DNA from: Oegoconia quadripuncta
Taxonomy: Eukaryota > Arthropoda > Insecta > Lepidoptera > Autostichidae
Length of the DNA: 64,000 nucleotides
Direction: 5' to 3'
NCBI GenBank assembly: GCA_949316235.1
Contig: OX438757.1
Location: 9,852,657-9,916,656, forward strand
The position numbers and the translations under genes are program-made. Under the pieces are notes generated by a model that made no database searches, was not told the origin of the DNA, and saw only the letters and a program-made list of their open reading frames with translations. Shown here piece after piece: positions 1 to 10,279 of the stretch (position 1 is its first letter; the number at the start of each line of letters is the position of its first letter).

Positions 1-84
1 ATTCATGATTCATTCTTCGTTTGCAAGTAATAAAATTGTGTTAATTTAAAAAAAATATATAAGACAAGAAAATTAAAACTAAAG

Positions 85-560
85 CTAAATGATAGGACGA
101 AAACGTACGCGCCCGAAGCCCGAAGTTCTCAGAACCAATTTTGACAGATCGTGAACGAACTTCTGCGTGTCCAATGACCACGCGCCCATAGTCTCTACAG
201 CAAGTCCCACAAACTCATGGTTACCGAGTAACGATGAGTATTTGCGGTGTTTGAGTAGCTGGCCTTCCTCTGTCGCGGTTGTGGGTATGTGAGATGGTGC
301 CGAAGGGTCGACGCATGTGGCATCCATCAAACTCCGTCCAAGTGACCATGGCACTAATGTCGCCCCTTCCGGCCTCTTGCCGTCGGCTTGGCACAAACCG
401 CATGGCTCGAGGGCCGCAAGGGGCCCGACATGTATCGAATTTAATATGGCGGTAAGAATGGCCGGCGCTTTTGCTACACAAAAGATTGTGACGCCCATAT
501 TGGTCCGCAGGGACAACGATGCGGTTCACATACGTTGGCACCTACTCACAAGCCAACTGC
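85..560 (-). pseudogene. Broken C-terminal fragment of a retroelement-associated ORF
   Basis: Three minus-strand frames must be combined. A CPCG motif lies near 505-517, a QYGRHNLLCSKSAGH segment is in a second frame, and the longest open stretch (516-85, 143 codons) carries GLCQADGKRPEGATLVPW, then DATCVDPSAPSHIP and VGLAVETMGAWS. From memory this order matches a C-terminal region found next to reverse transcriptases in several animal retroelements, with a Cys-rich CPCG/LSC start. At least two frameshifts break it, so it is a remnant and not a gene. Base composition is visibly more GC-rich than the flanks. The family assignment is recognition of motifs, not a search; the exact element class is unknown. 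Confidence 0.55.
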
Positions 561-1160
561 AGTTCTGAGGATGTTAATGTCTAGCATTGTGCCTATGTAA
601 TTTAATTTAATTAAATAAAATAAATAAAGTTTCTGTGAAATTTGACAATATCATCCTAATACTGGACATAGCCTTTCCATTCAAGCCTCCTGTCAATTTC
701 AATTTACGCAGTATCTTTTAATCAGTAAAATGACTGCAGATACTAACGCAGGCAATGATAGATGCAGAACACAGATTGACAAATTCTACGTACTCGTAGA
801 TGCGTACTGTGCAATTTGGTAGTAATAATGATAGGGAAATTAATATTTGATTTCAATATAATTGCCATTGATTGCGTTTACTATAGCTCGCATAATATTA
901 GCATACCGTTAAGGTTAAGACAGATTACTAATCGAGCTCATCATTTAAACATCATCCGTCTACGCCTTTGTAACGTATACTACGGGATTCTGTATGAAGT
1001 AATCCCTTACTGTATTAAATCACAATTCATACTTAAACTTTCATTATCATCTAAGCTACGCTGTAACTTGTGTTTGATAATGGATAAGAAAGCGAACGAA
1101 CTGACGGACCACCTGATAGGAAGTGATTACAGCAGGTGTTCGTGATATGATAGTTCATGT
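561..1160. other. AT-rich stretch, no gene seen
   Basis: No coding signal is convincing. The 109-codon plus-strand ORF at 816-1145 has random-looking composition. Near 1105-1130 the bases ACCACCTGATAGGAAGTG resemble a tail motif of lepidopteran retroelements, so a decayed copy may end here. Confidence 0.3.
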
Positions 1161-1164
1161 CACG

Positions 1165-1270
1165 CCCGCAATCACGGGAACACATGCATTATCTGGTATA
1201 AGACATGTTCCCGTGATTTGATAAAACCCCCAATAAGCTATGGCTTATTCGTTATGAGTAAGGGGTTTTC
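1165..1270. repeat. Two adjacent hairpins, the second nested
   Basis: The first hairpin pairs AATCACGGGAACACATG (1170-1186) with CATGTTCCCGTGATT (1204-1218), with a two-base bulge and a loop of about 17 nt. The second has outer arms AAAACCCC (1223-1230) and GGGGTTTT (1262-1269) enclosing an inner stem AATAAGC / GCTTATT (1232-1238 / 1243-1249). No gene is next to it. It may be the end of a decayed element, directly left of the foldback MITE. Confidence 0.5.
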
Positions 1271-1297
1271 CCGATTAATGATTGAGACATTGATTTG

Positions 1298-1676
1298 TAG
1301 AGGGTAAAATTTCATTCGTGGAAGTCCTGTTTACTGGTGTTACTACTCGTGATTACGAACACCTTTCCACTATGAACCATATATAGCCGAATTCGATCAA
1401 ATAAAATTTGAATACCCATACAAAGTAAACTATTCTGAACCACTTTTAGTATGGAACCCAACAATTTTCGGCTGAATTCGGCTATAGTTCCTAGTGGAAA
1501 GTTGCCGAAAATTGTTGGAATTCCATTCATATGGTTTTAGAATGTTTTACTTTATATGGATAATCGAAAATGTTTTGATCGAATTCGACTATAGTTCCTT
1601 GAAGAAAGTTGTTCGTAATCAAGACTGGTGTCACCAGTTACTGGGAATTACACGAAATCAAATTCACCTTGTATAG
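1298..1676. mobile_element. Foldback MITE with arms of about 175 bp
   Basis: The left arm (about 1298-1472) is the imperfect reverse complement of the right arm (about 1504-1676). Matching blocks include CCAACAATTTTCGGC (1458-1472) with GCCGAAAATTGTTGG (1504-1518), GATTACGAACA with its partner near 1610-1620, and the termini, which read TACAAGGTGAATTTG from the right. The loop of about 31 nt repeats GAATTCGGCTATAG, which is also present in the arms. It has no ORF of its own. A rearranged relative lies at 34247-34552. The superfamily is undetermined because no clear target-site duplication was found. Confidence 0.7.
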
Positions 1677-2880
1677 ACTATGAAAATAGAAAAAAAGAAA
1701 ACATATTTTGGCACATATAAAAGTGAGGCCTATAACTACATCGTATATGTTCTAAATGTTTGGTACAGCCAACATTATACTTAGTTAAACTACTCACTAC
1801 CTGACAAAAAGAGGTACACAGATACATAGGACTAGGTACATAAAATGCCTAGAATTAAAGATCGTGACAGCTAGTGTAGCGGCTTTTTGTCGCTTTCATT
1901 CCTTGGTAACATCAAATGCGTCTAGCTCTATTTATTCGACCGCTCCGTGGACGTATTGGTTTGAACGGAGGGTGATTTTAAAACCCCAATGATTTTTGTT
2001 ATCCAAGCCTGAGAGTTCTGCGATCCTTTCCAAAACCACTTGAGTTATTCACGTTCCGTTGCAAAACGTTTGAACTTATCTTTTATCTCATAAAATTCTC
2101 CATGCGTTTGTGACTATAAATATCTACAGGTACATTCAAGTAAATTTTCACGTAAGTCAACTGTTCCAAATTAGATTGATAAGACAGATAGATAATACAA
2201 AAGTAGCATACATAATTTAGATTACAGTACAGTATTAAAAGCCAAATAAAGGTAGCTTAACCTAGTATGTAGTAAGTGGGCACTTTTGCTAAGGAAGCAC
2301 GCAAATTTAAATATGTAGACAGCATTTTACAAAACATTACGATAAAAACAGAAAATATAAAAGTACAAACAGAAAATAGGTATAAGAAGTATGTGTGTGC
2401 TGCAGTGGCACAAATGGGCCATAGCTCAGTGTCGGATTGCTCAAGAGCAAAACACTGATTTTGAGCTATTACCCTTAAAGAGGGAGACGGGTACAATATT
2501 CCTAAATAACCCTAAGTATAAATTAACATTAATGTTATATTAGTAGTAAGTTACAGAGATGTTTTGATAAGCAATGAAAACATAATACAGCAATAATGCT
2601 AGTGCTAACAGCATAAATAGTTAACTATTACAACCATACGACATTATACTGTGCTGTAAATAATATACCGCAAGTTCATTTATAGTGTGATGAGAATACT
2701 AGTATGTGCTCAGTGGATTATAGATAGGTAATATAATTATAAATCAAATTAAATTATAAATTAAATTAAATAAGGTGAGCAGGAAGAATATTGTCTTTCA
2801 AAACGGTTTATCAAGTCAACCACAAGAATTATTTTGCTTTACCGAAAATAACCGTTTCGTTTTGACTTTGATTTTTCTGT
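1677..2880. other. No recognisable feature
   Basis: AT-rich and unique within the window as far as could be seen. A low-complexity TAAAT-rich run lies at about 2738-2770. ORFs are short and random in composition. Confidence 0.3.
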
Positions 2881-2881
2881 A

Positions 2882-2985
2882 GATTGCTGTAACATGTCCA
2901 GTGCTGGATTTAATAAGCCTTCTCCGGCCGCGATGGCAACTGAGTTTGGTAACCAGTTGCTGAAAAGTATTGAATATTCTTGTTA
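2882..2985 (+). other. Short ORF behind an acceptor-like site
   Basis: A pyrimidine-rich tract ending TTTTTCTGTAG precedes ATTGCTGTAAC and an ATG at 2893. It opens 30 codons, starting MSSAGFNKPSPAAMATEFGN, and stops at a TAG near 2983. The Ser/Pro/Ala-rich start and the GC-richer codons stand out from the flanks. Degenerate AACCAGTTGC units follow at about 2950 and 2990. No domain is recognised. It may be a decayed exon, a transposon ORF start, or chance. Confidence 0.15.
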
Positions 2986-2989
2986 GACA

Positions 2990-4858
2990 ACCAGTTGCCA
3001 AAGACGAATGCTTAATCTTGTTACACAACTATAGTTGCTAACTAGGAATTTTTCAAGTATAGTTACTTAACAGGAATTCACATTCTCATTTCATAACTAG
3101 GAATTGTTAAAAAAATCTATTACTAGGATTGGCGATCTCAGATATTCATCAATAGTCTATTATTAACAATGCTGCTGAAACTTGGGACTACGCACGTGCA
3201 GTTGTGATATGATGTTAAAGATTTTGTGACGCACTATGCCTCATGTGTGAAAGATTTGGTTGTCTTTGACGATACTACGAGACGAGTCTGGTTGCCCATT
3301 CTTTTTCTCTTTCCACCCAACAGAGATACAAATGTCAAAAATAAATTAATACAGAGTCAACTACCTCTTCAGTAGTCTTTGTTAGCTTATTCACAGTTAA
3401 TAAAATCGTCAACTTGTACTGTACTTGTTACAAAGCGTCCATTTATTGATGATCACAAACTTGGCGCGCTAATAAAGAGGCAATTTCGGCTTGTTACGCG
3501 AATGAATAATGTCTATTTCAATAATCCTTCTTTGTACCTTTTCGAAGCTTTATTGCGGGAGAAGTTGGGCTCTTAGTAACTTCTCCGTGTAACGTAATTA
3601 TCTAAGCACTTTGGAATTTGATCAAAAAATATAAATCATTTATCTCTAAAGGAAAATCATTTCCTGAGACGGTTTCCGCAAATATAAATAGGGTGCCATT
3701 GTATGTACTCATATAGATTTATAAACTTACAATATTTATTACAAGATTTAATTTTATGTCCCGGTATCTGTCTGTTATCAAAATTTTTCAAGTTAAATTG
3801 GTTTGTTGAAGATCACTTCCTCTTCCGATTGATTTGAAATTCTAAATATATTATGTCAGTAAAATAACAATGCAATATAGTGTTATTGATGATGGAGCCG
3901 GAAGGTGGAATAAGAAATCCATAATAAAACATTGCTACCCCATTCAATTTAGATAAATTCTTATTGATGTCAATGTAGCTCATAAAGTCATTTTATTGGT
4001 CGTGTTTTAGTTTTTAAGCTTAATTTTTTTTGTTAATGTAAACTGACCGTGTGTATGTAGTGTACCACCTCCTATCCACACAGATAATTTAGATTGATAT
4101 TATTAATATAAGAAGCCAATGTAGCACGATGATTTGTCAGCACAAAATACTCAGAGTTACAATCTGTTCAGTAAATTAAATGTTAAGCCAGATTGTATGA
4201 AAATTGCTTACGTAGATTGATGTAGTTCGATGACTCAGTAGGAGCAGACAAATTGAAGCGATGATATGGCATTATCTCACGAACAAAACATCTCAATTTT
4301 CCTATATCTGCATTGTGAGGTTACGTCCAGGCTCCACCCCGACTGGTAATTAACAGACAACTAAATTTATAGGGTGAATTAGAATGAGGACGTTTAAGGT
4401 GATGTTCAATAAGTAGCCAGTTACCAGGGAGTAGCTCTTGTCTAACCCTGATTCCCATAATACAAGTAACCTTTGGAACTCAGAACTTCATTCTTACTGG
4501 GGCTTGTATTGGTGAACCGATCTCGGTATTGAGATATCTTGGGTTGACGCTTGTGAATCTGTCGCATTTTAAAACAGTATTAAAAAATAATAATATTGAG
4601 ACTCTCGATCTCAGGATCGCTTTATCAATGAGGCCCTAAGACTATTATACTACACCACTTCTTCCAACTCTACGTATAGACAAATATTTTGTGTGTTCCT
4701 ATGTATGTTATTATTATTGTAACAGCAGCGTTTAGCAACCTGTCTATAGGGGTACGGTAAGAACGGGTATAGTAGAATACGTACAACTAAAAAAATCTAG
4801 CTATAAAAAGAAAATTTAGAAAAGCCCCGAGATACATTGATTGCATATATTATTCTAT
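2990..4858. other. No recognisable feature
   Basis: AT-rich. Only short ORFs of random composition (longest 65 codons at 3379-3576). No copy of the SINE, LINE or dispersed families seen elsewhere in the window was found. Confidence 0.3.
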
Positions 4859-4859
4859 T

Positions 4860-4945
4860 AAATGTGAAATGTCTTTCAAACAGTTCGATTTCCATCAACC
4901 GTGGCGAAAAACCATCTCGCAAACAATAACTTTCGAAAATATAAT
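4860..4945 (-). repeat. Dispersed repeat D, fragment
   Basis: The plus strand reads TTCGATTTCCATCAACCGTGG followed by GCGAAAAACCATCTCGC. This is the reverse complement of the family D segment that elsewhere reads as (ATGATGAAAATCGGTTCAGCC), preceded by an AGCCATG-type block. It is heavily diverged. Confidence 0.35.
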
Positions 4946-6980
4946 ATAATATATAACCGTTTTGTCGCTACAATGCCACAATCATACACACATACACACC
5001 CCGCCAAATACAGGCTTCGATCTTATAACACACCTCTCTTTTTGCTTCGGAGGTTAAAAATAGCATTTGTATCCTTCCTGCAATGACACTTATCCATGAG
5101 CGGCAACCTACTAAATCGTTACACTCCAGTAACTAGGACTATAAAAGAAATTTTAATGAAGATGTAGAAAGCAAGAGCTTGTTTTAGGTACTTGAAATAT
5201 TGCAAAGTGAACGTTAAGTAGCATTCTTTTGTCACCGTAGTTGGAAAACCTAACATAAAAATTAAATAATTGTATAGATCAATCATAAAACCCAAAAATA
5301 ACTAGAAGTGGTTAATTTCCAACTTAACTACGTGTCTGCCGAGGCCACATGTGATTCGCCTTAAATGACGAAAACGCAGCTCAAAACACACAGATCACAT
5401 TTTAAAAAGCCAGATATATAAGGTATTGACAGAATATAATTGAGAAAAATATAAATTAGGATATTTATTCAAATACACAAAAGTTTCGGTACCTACATAA
5501 AAGGAGAGATCACGTCCGGCCTCGTTGACAATCAACCCTTCTATACGCGCCCGGATCCGGATATCCATTAGATATAATAGCAACGGAACAGTTCTAAAAG
5601 CCTTCGTTTTAAAAAGGTCTTAGGTAAGCTAAAAGATATAGGTATATATATAGATAGTTTTGTATATGAATGGTTGTGCCATTTGGGGTGGAAAACTAGG
5701 GTCCATAGGGCCCAGACGCGAAGAAATTAGCAAAGGAGTTATTTATTCGGTAGTTTGGTCGGTATATGCGGCGACAAGAAGGCTCGCAGCCACCTCTCTC
5801 AACGCAATAGTATTACCATACTGAGAGGTAATGTTGCCAACCTCCTAAGTACTTAATACTTAGATGAAATTTATATGGTAGTTTAGTTTGCAAATTTCGT
5901 ATTTTGTAATTTTTAGCAAAACCTATTTTTTTGATTGAATGGTTATTTGAAAGAACGAACAATCAGAATGAACTTATAGTGTTTATTTAACCCTTAACAA
6001 TGTCATAAGCCTGCGGAGACTGCAGTAATTAGCATGTTTGTCCACAATTGAACTGAAAAGAAACTCGTCGAACAAAAATCGAACTACGAGTGCAATTGTT
6101 ACGCTTGGAGTACGATCAAGTGTACCTTCAATAGACAATTAGTATCTACAGAAAATCCATAATGGAGTAAGTTTTACAATAATATACTTGCACACTCGAG
6201 GAATGAAAAGGTTACTCATAAAGATCATTGTCCGTTACACTTTTGTCAAAATCATAAGAACTACTGGTCCTACGACATTGACAAAATAATAAACGTTATT
6301 GCTTTTGATTGACAAGGAATCTGTCATACAAATTGGTTAACCTTTTCGATTCACAACTGTAATAACTGTGAAGCTAAACTTTTTAATATTTTAATTTCAT
6401 GTATTTTCATCACAAACCTATCAGATCCTTGAGAGAAATTCAAAACACTGTATTTGGAAACAAATCACAACTCACAAGAGACTAGCTTTACAATTTGAAT
6501 AAATTATTTTCAGACAGTGATGAAAATAATCTCCCTGTTAATGTCTCCAGTCTATAGCCAAGTTAATGAGCAATAAAGGGAAACATTGATTTGTTACAGT
6601 AGGCCGCTCTCCAAATCGACAGTTACAATTTATAATATTTCATTCTGTTCGTGATACACGTCGTTATAAAAATATTATTATTTATTATTCTTAAGCACAC
6701 GTGAAGTAGTGAAGGTGAAACGACATTTACTATCTGGTCTATCAGGTCTAAACTATGAGGCATCTTCTATGCTGCCCTGTGTGTCCCGACACTTGTGCGT
6801 TACAGGACCTCTACGATGCCACAGACAATGCTGTAAGCGTGACCACATTTTCGTCCTCAAGAATTCGATATTTTTGCCGTCGACTCGCTAAGAAGAAAAA
6901 TTCCAAAAAATCGGAAATACAACAGATGTTTAATAGAACAATTTATTACTTACCTAAATAAATATTGCGATTTCGTGATT
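4946..6980. other. No recognisable feature
   Basis: AT-rich, apart from a GC-richer patch at about 5690-5860 without a convincing ORF. Two overlapping ORFs at 6709-6961 have some Cys and Arg content but match no domain known to me. Confidence 0.3.
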
Positions 6981-6984
6981 TTTG

Positions 6985-7215
6985 TAAAAAAACTAAGGGT
7001 GGTATGTGGTTGACGGCATTGTGAGTGAATCTTTCTCCGGATGTATCTCAATAATGCATGGTCCGATTTGAGTGTGGTTTTTATTTATAACTAGGGGAAG
7101 GCTTATGTATGATGAAAATCGGTTCAGCCATTTCGATGTCATTTAACTTTTGACACATTTGCTGTATTCCCATCTTGATGATATTATTATATATTTAGTT
7201 CCTGAGAGGTTTTCT
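6985..7215 (+). repeat. Dispersed repeat D
   Basis: Contains CGGATGTATCTCAATAATGC, GGTCCGATTTGAGTG, GATGAAAATCGGTTCAGCC and TTTTCTAAATTTTCAGTTTA in the order shared with 13262-13480, 28155-28350, 30034-30205 and 41994-42215. It is non-coding. I recall this family as abundant in Lepidoptera; its class was not established. Confidence 0.6.
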
Positions 7216-8015
7216 AAATTTTCAGTTTATGTTATTAATTATTTTTTCACTTTGCATTTACGAAGAGGTCTTATGGAAAAAATCTTACTTTTATCTCTAT
7301 TTGGGCAGTTTATATACATATCTGAACGCATTTCAATTTATTTATTTTTCTCATTCTTTCTAGTCTCGTACTTATTTCGATCGCGTTATGATTATTGGCA
7401 GAACCGACACCAAGGCCAAGGAAAATTTGGTACTATTTTGGGTAATTTCTTTTTCTATTCCTCTTTTAAATAACGCCTTACTTAGATTTAAAAAGTGCTA
7501 CTGGCCTTACTAAATTACAAATAAATAATGATGATAGGTGTATACCTAATTCATCTTTGATCTCGAGTTATAATACATTCGTCGTAGATCGATTCTAAGA
7601 ACAGCTAGATGGCATCGGTGTCACAGCGTTCAGTTAATTGCTTTTTACTTGATTAATTCGACGCCACCCCTCCCTGTCACACCTTGAGTTAACGGACTAA
7701 TTGCATAGTAATAGAATCTTGGCCTAATTACGTAAAGCCATAATAGAAGTCGCGCGGTTGAGCACAATTTCAGCAGCAACGACATTGGAGCAAAGTTGCC
7801 AAAAAAAACCCAAGCTTGATGAGATAACAGGAGATCTGAACTGTGTGTACTTGTGACATAATCAATTATGATTCATGTTTTTGAAAATCCATCCTAATTT
7901 TATAGATGCAAAAGCCTCTGGCTTTCACGCCTAAACTGAACGTCATATTGAAATTAGGTAGAGAAGAGCCTTTGACCTGAGATATAAACCACTTTCATCT
8001 TGAAGCAGTCCATGA
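7216..8015. other. No recognisable feature
   Basis: The 107-codon ORF at 7150-7473 overlaps repeat D and is rich in Phe, Leu, Ile and Tyr, as expected of AT-rich DNA. Nothing else is recognised. Confidence 0.3.
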
Positions 8016-8018
8016 TTT

Positions 8019-8052
8019 TTTTTATGCACAACGGGTTGGTCCTGTGGTGGAA
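8019..8052 (-). repeat. SINE-A 3' tail fragment
   Basis: TTTTTTTTATGCACAACGGG is the reverse complement of the SINE-A tail (CCCGTTGTGCAT plus A-run). It sits about 75 bp before a fuller copy, so it is either a second insertion or a duplicated end. Confidence 0.5.
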
Positions 8053-8093
8053 CGATAAAGTAATCCAGGCCACAGTCGCGGCCGGAAGGCTAG

Positions 8094-8432
8094 TTTTTTT
8101 TTTATGCACGACGGGTTCGTACTTGACCTCAATCACACCTGATGTTAAGTAAAGATGGGGTCGAAGGTGGAAGCGTACTGACCCGGAAACCCCAACACAT
8201 TTGGAGGACTGGCTATCTTATCTCTGACAACCGGAACACAACAATGCTATTAACATTGCTGCTTCGCGGCAGATTTAAATAAGATGGTGGTAGCTAACCA
8301 GGCGGCCATTTTAAAATGCCCTACCACCGACCAAACCGAGTACTCAAACATGTACCCCGCTGGAGGTCGAACCCGCGACCTCCGAATCGTAAATCCAATG
8401 TTGTTTACATTGAGCCACGGAGGCGGTTCTTG
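8094..8432 (-). mobile_element. SINE-A, near full length
   Basis: Read on the minus strand, it starts with a tRNA-like head, CGCCTCCGTGGCTCAATG (pol III A-box region), and has a B box GCGGGTTCGACCTCC at about 8362-8376. A body follows with AGTACTCGG, TGGTGGTAGGGCATTTT and GGGGTTTCCGGGTCAGTACG, then CACACCTGATGTTAAGT, and an A-run at 8094. It is non-coding and would be transcribed by pol III and moved by a LINE. It is the best copy of the family here; others are 5'-truncated. Confidence 0.8.
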
Positions 8433-8454
8433 AATAAAAGTGATTTCAACGAGG

Positions 8455-8585
8455 CGAGTATGATCCGTAGCCTCTCTACGAGACGAGATAGTAGCTTCTC
8501 TACGAGAGAGATGAATGCTTTAGCATGAACGTGATAGCAGACTTCTTTCTCGTGTCATTATAGAGAGACTACGGATCGTGCTATC
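8455..8585. repeat. Small foldback sequence
   Basis: TGATCCGTAGCCTCTCT (8461-8477) pairs with AGAGAGACTACGGATCG (8563-8579) with one mismatch and one end difference. The interior repeats TCTCTACGAGA twice. It lies just outside the tRNA-like head of the SINE-A copy. It is probably a short MITE or hairpin-forming repeat. Confidence 0.45.
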
Positions 8586-8977
8586 CCCGCAGTTCGTGAT
8601 CGATAAGATTACGTCAATTGCATAAGTCATACTCAATGAAAGCGCCTTTTTATATCCAATCTATTTACATACACGATGAGTTCATGAGTATGATGATGGT
8701 ATAAAAGGAATGAAATCGTAGGTCATTTCCGACCCCTTTTGACCCAGATTACAGTGTAATGCGATCTTGATAACCCAATTGAATTTCGGTAAGGCAATTT
8801 AGTTTTCCTTCAGAAAGAATAGGTTAGGTTGTAATAGGTGCAAGATGAATAATAAAACGCAACTTTTAACCTAGAAATTAAATGAACATAAACAATTTTC
8901 AAGTATTACACTTTATCCTTCGAATTACTCCCGGAGAAATTTCATTTACTTCGTCGATATCTATATATTCACGCTTA

Positions 8978-9028
8978 AGTATCTGCATACAACGAGGAAA
9001 CGCTGCCAGCGTTTTGGGTACCTTGCCT
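8978..9028 (+). pseudogene. Second fragment of the edge ORF family
   Basis: Within an otherwise random ORF, 17 codons read SICIQRGNAASVLGTLP. I recall QRGNAASVLGT as the extreme C-terminus of the protein family whose earlier part is at 85-560. Here it is on the plus strand and isolated, flanked by AT-rich DNA. The two fragments do not overlap, so the link rests on family knowledge. Confidence 0.5.
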
Positions 9029-9393
9029 CGCGGCCCCAATTTTATATTTAAATTCCATTTCTTTATTTGTTACTGTTTTTAAATAAATATATTTATTTTG
9101 AATATATTCAATTATAATCAATCCAAAATGCCACAGATACCACTCGCATCTAAATCAAAAAAAAACGGAAGGTCCATGGCGATAGAGATCTCACCACAGA
9201 TTCAGACACGAGTCACACAAACAACCTTACAAAATCACTACGCTGAGTAATCGCACTAAACACTTTGCTTAATTTGAAAGATATGAAATTCCCAGTTGGC
9301 ATCTGATGGCTGAAAATTATAATCCCTAAACGTAGTATTTCCAAGTCCAATAAGTCTAGGCAGGTAGTCAGTTGCTTCTTCGACGAAATAACC
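9029..9393. other. No recognisable feature
   Basis: AT-rich, no coding signal; a short A-run lies at about 9158-9166. Confidence 0.3.
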
Positions 9394-9394
9394 C

Positions 9395-9600
9395 TTCAAT
9401 CAATCAATCAATCAAATACGCTTTATTGTTTAAATGAGGAAGGTACATTTCAATATCTTATAGAAACTACCAATTAGGCGGCCTTCCTTATATTGTCGAT
9501 GCAATTTAGATAAGATACTCCTGTGAAGTCTCCATCAACATGTGTAAGTAGACCATGCCCTTGGTGACTCACTATATATATTTATTACTGTACAGTTGAG
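9395..9600 (-). mobile_element. LINE 3' end, Jockey-like, 5'-truncated
   Basis: The minus strand ends CAATAAAGCGTATTTGATTG followed by a (GATT)n-type tail at 9396-9416. Before this comes AAGGCCGCCTAATTGG, a 3'-UTR motif I associate with lepidopteran Jockey elements. No coding part is left. Confidence 0.5.
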
Positions 9601-9979
9601 TTATCTCCTTGATTATTCCGTGTACCTACATAATGTAGGAAAGAAGGATCCAATTAATTGGAAGCTATCAAATTTGAGCTGCTGTCGACACTACCTTTGG
9701 GAGGTACTTGTGTTAATTTAAATCAAGACACTTTGGGAGGTTATAGAGGTATCACGGCCGGTAACCAGAGATCACTTCCACCAGGTAAGCGATTTCGTTT
9801 ATCACTCACGTATAACTTAACTTGCTTAAAATATTCTACTAAACAGATATGGGGTTATTCAAGTGGCGAGTGCATAGAGTCCTCAAAGGTTATTGGCAAA
9901 GCAAACGTGGCTCCTCTAAGTATTGCAAATATTCACAGACGGCGGTGACTACTCGTGTGGTATCCGTCAGTTCGATTGC

Positions 9980-10275
9980 GTACATACATACCTACGTCAC
10001 GACCTTCCTCCCGGGATACGGAGCGATATCTGGGATATTCAGAGATATTCCAAATATAAGCGTTTGTATGTCCCAAATAACATTCACGGTTCACCTTGCG
10101 CAATGTACATAAATGCACACGTGGCAGGGGATGGGCGCATCGCCATTGAAACCTGCAAGTCTTTATGTTTTTGGTGTAAAGTCCCTTAGACGCCTTTAAT
10201 GACACACGCGCGAAGAAACTGTTTTGAAAGGAATTTACCTTTCACATACCGGAAACCACATGGCACATTGCCTTC
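9980..10275 (+). repeat. Dispersed repeat E
   Basis: Shared blocks are CCAAATATAAGCGTTTG, AAATGCACACGTGGCAGG, GCATCGCCATTGAAACCTGC, a GTCCCTTAGACGCCTTTAA block and CCGGAAACCACATGGCAC. The same order is seen at 17525-17745 and 42985-43545. It reads like a degenerate 3' region of a retroelement. Overlapping ORFs of 87-96 codons on both strands are by-products. Confidence 0.55.
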
Positions 10276-10279
10276 TCAT

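Noticed and set aside
816..1145. 109-codon plus-strand ORF
   Set aside because: No domain, random-looking composition, and the end overlaps repeat-like sequence.
7150..7473. 107-codon plus-strand ORF
   Set aside because: Phe/Leu/Ile/Tyr-rich composition expected of AT-rich DNA; starts inside repeat D; no motif.
9658..10205. Overlapping ORFs of 87-96 codons on both strands
   Set aside because: They lie over dispersed repeat E, disagree in frame and carry no motif.
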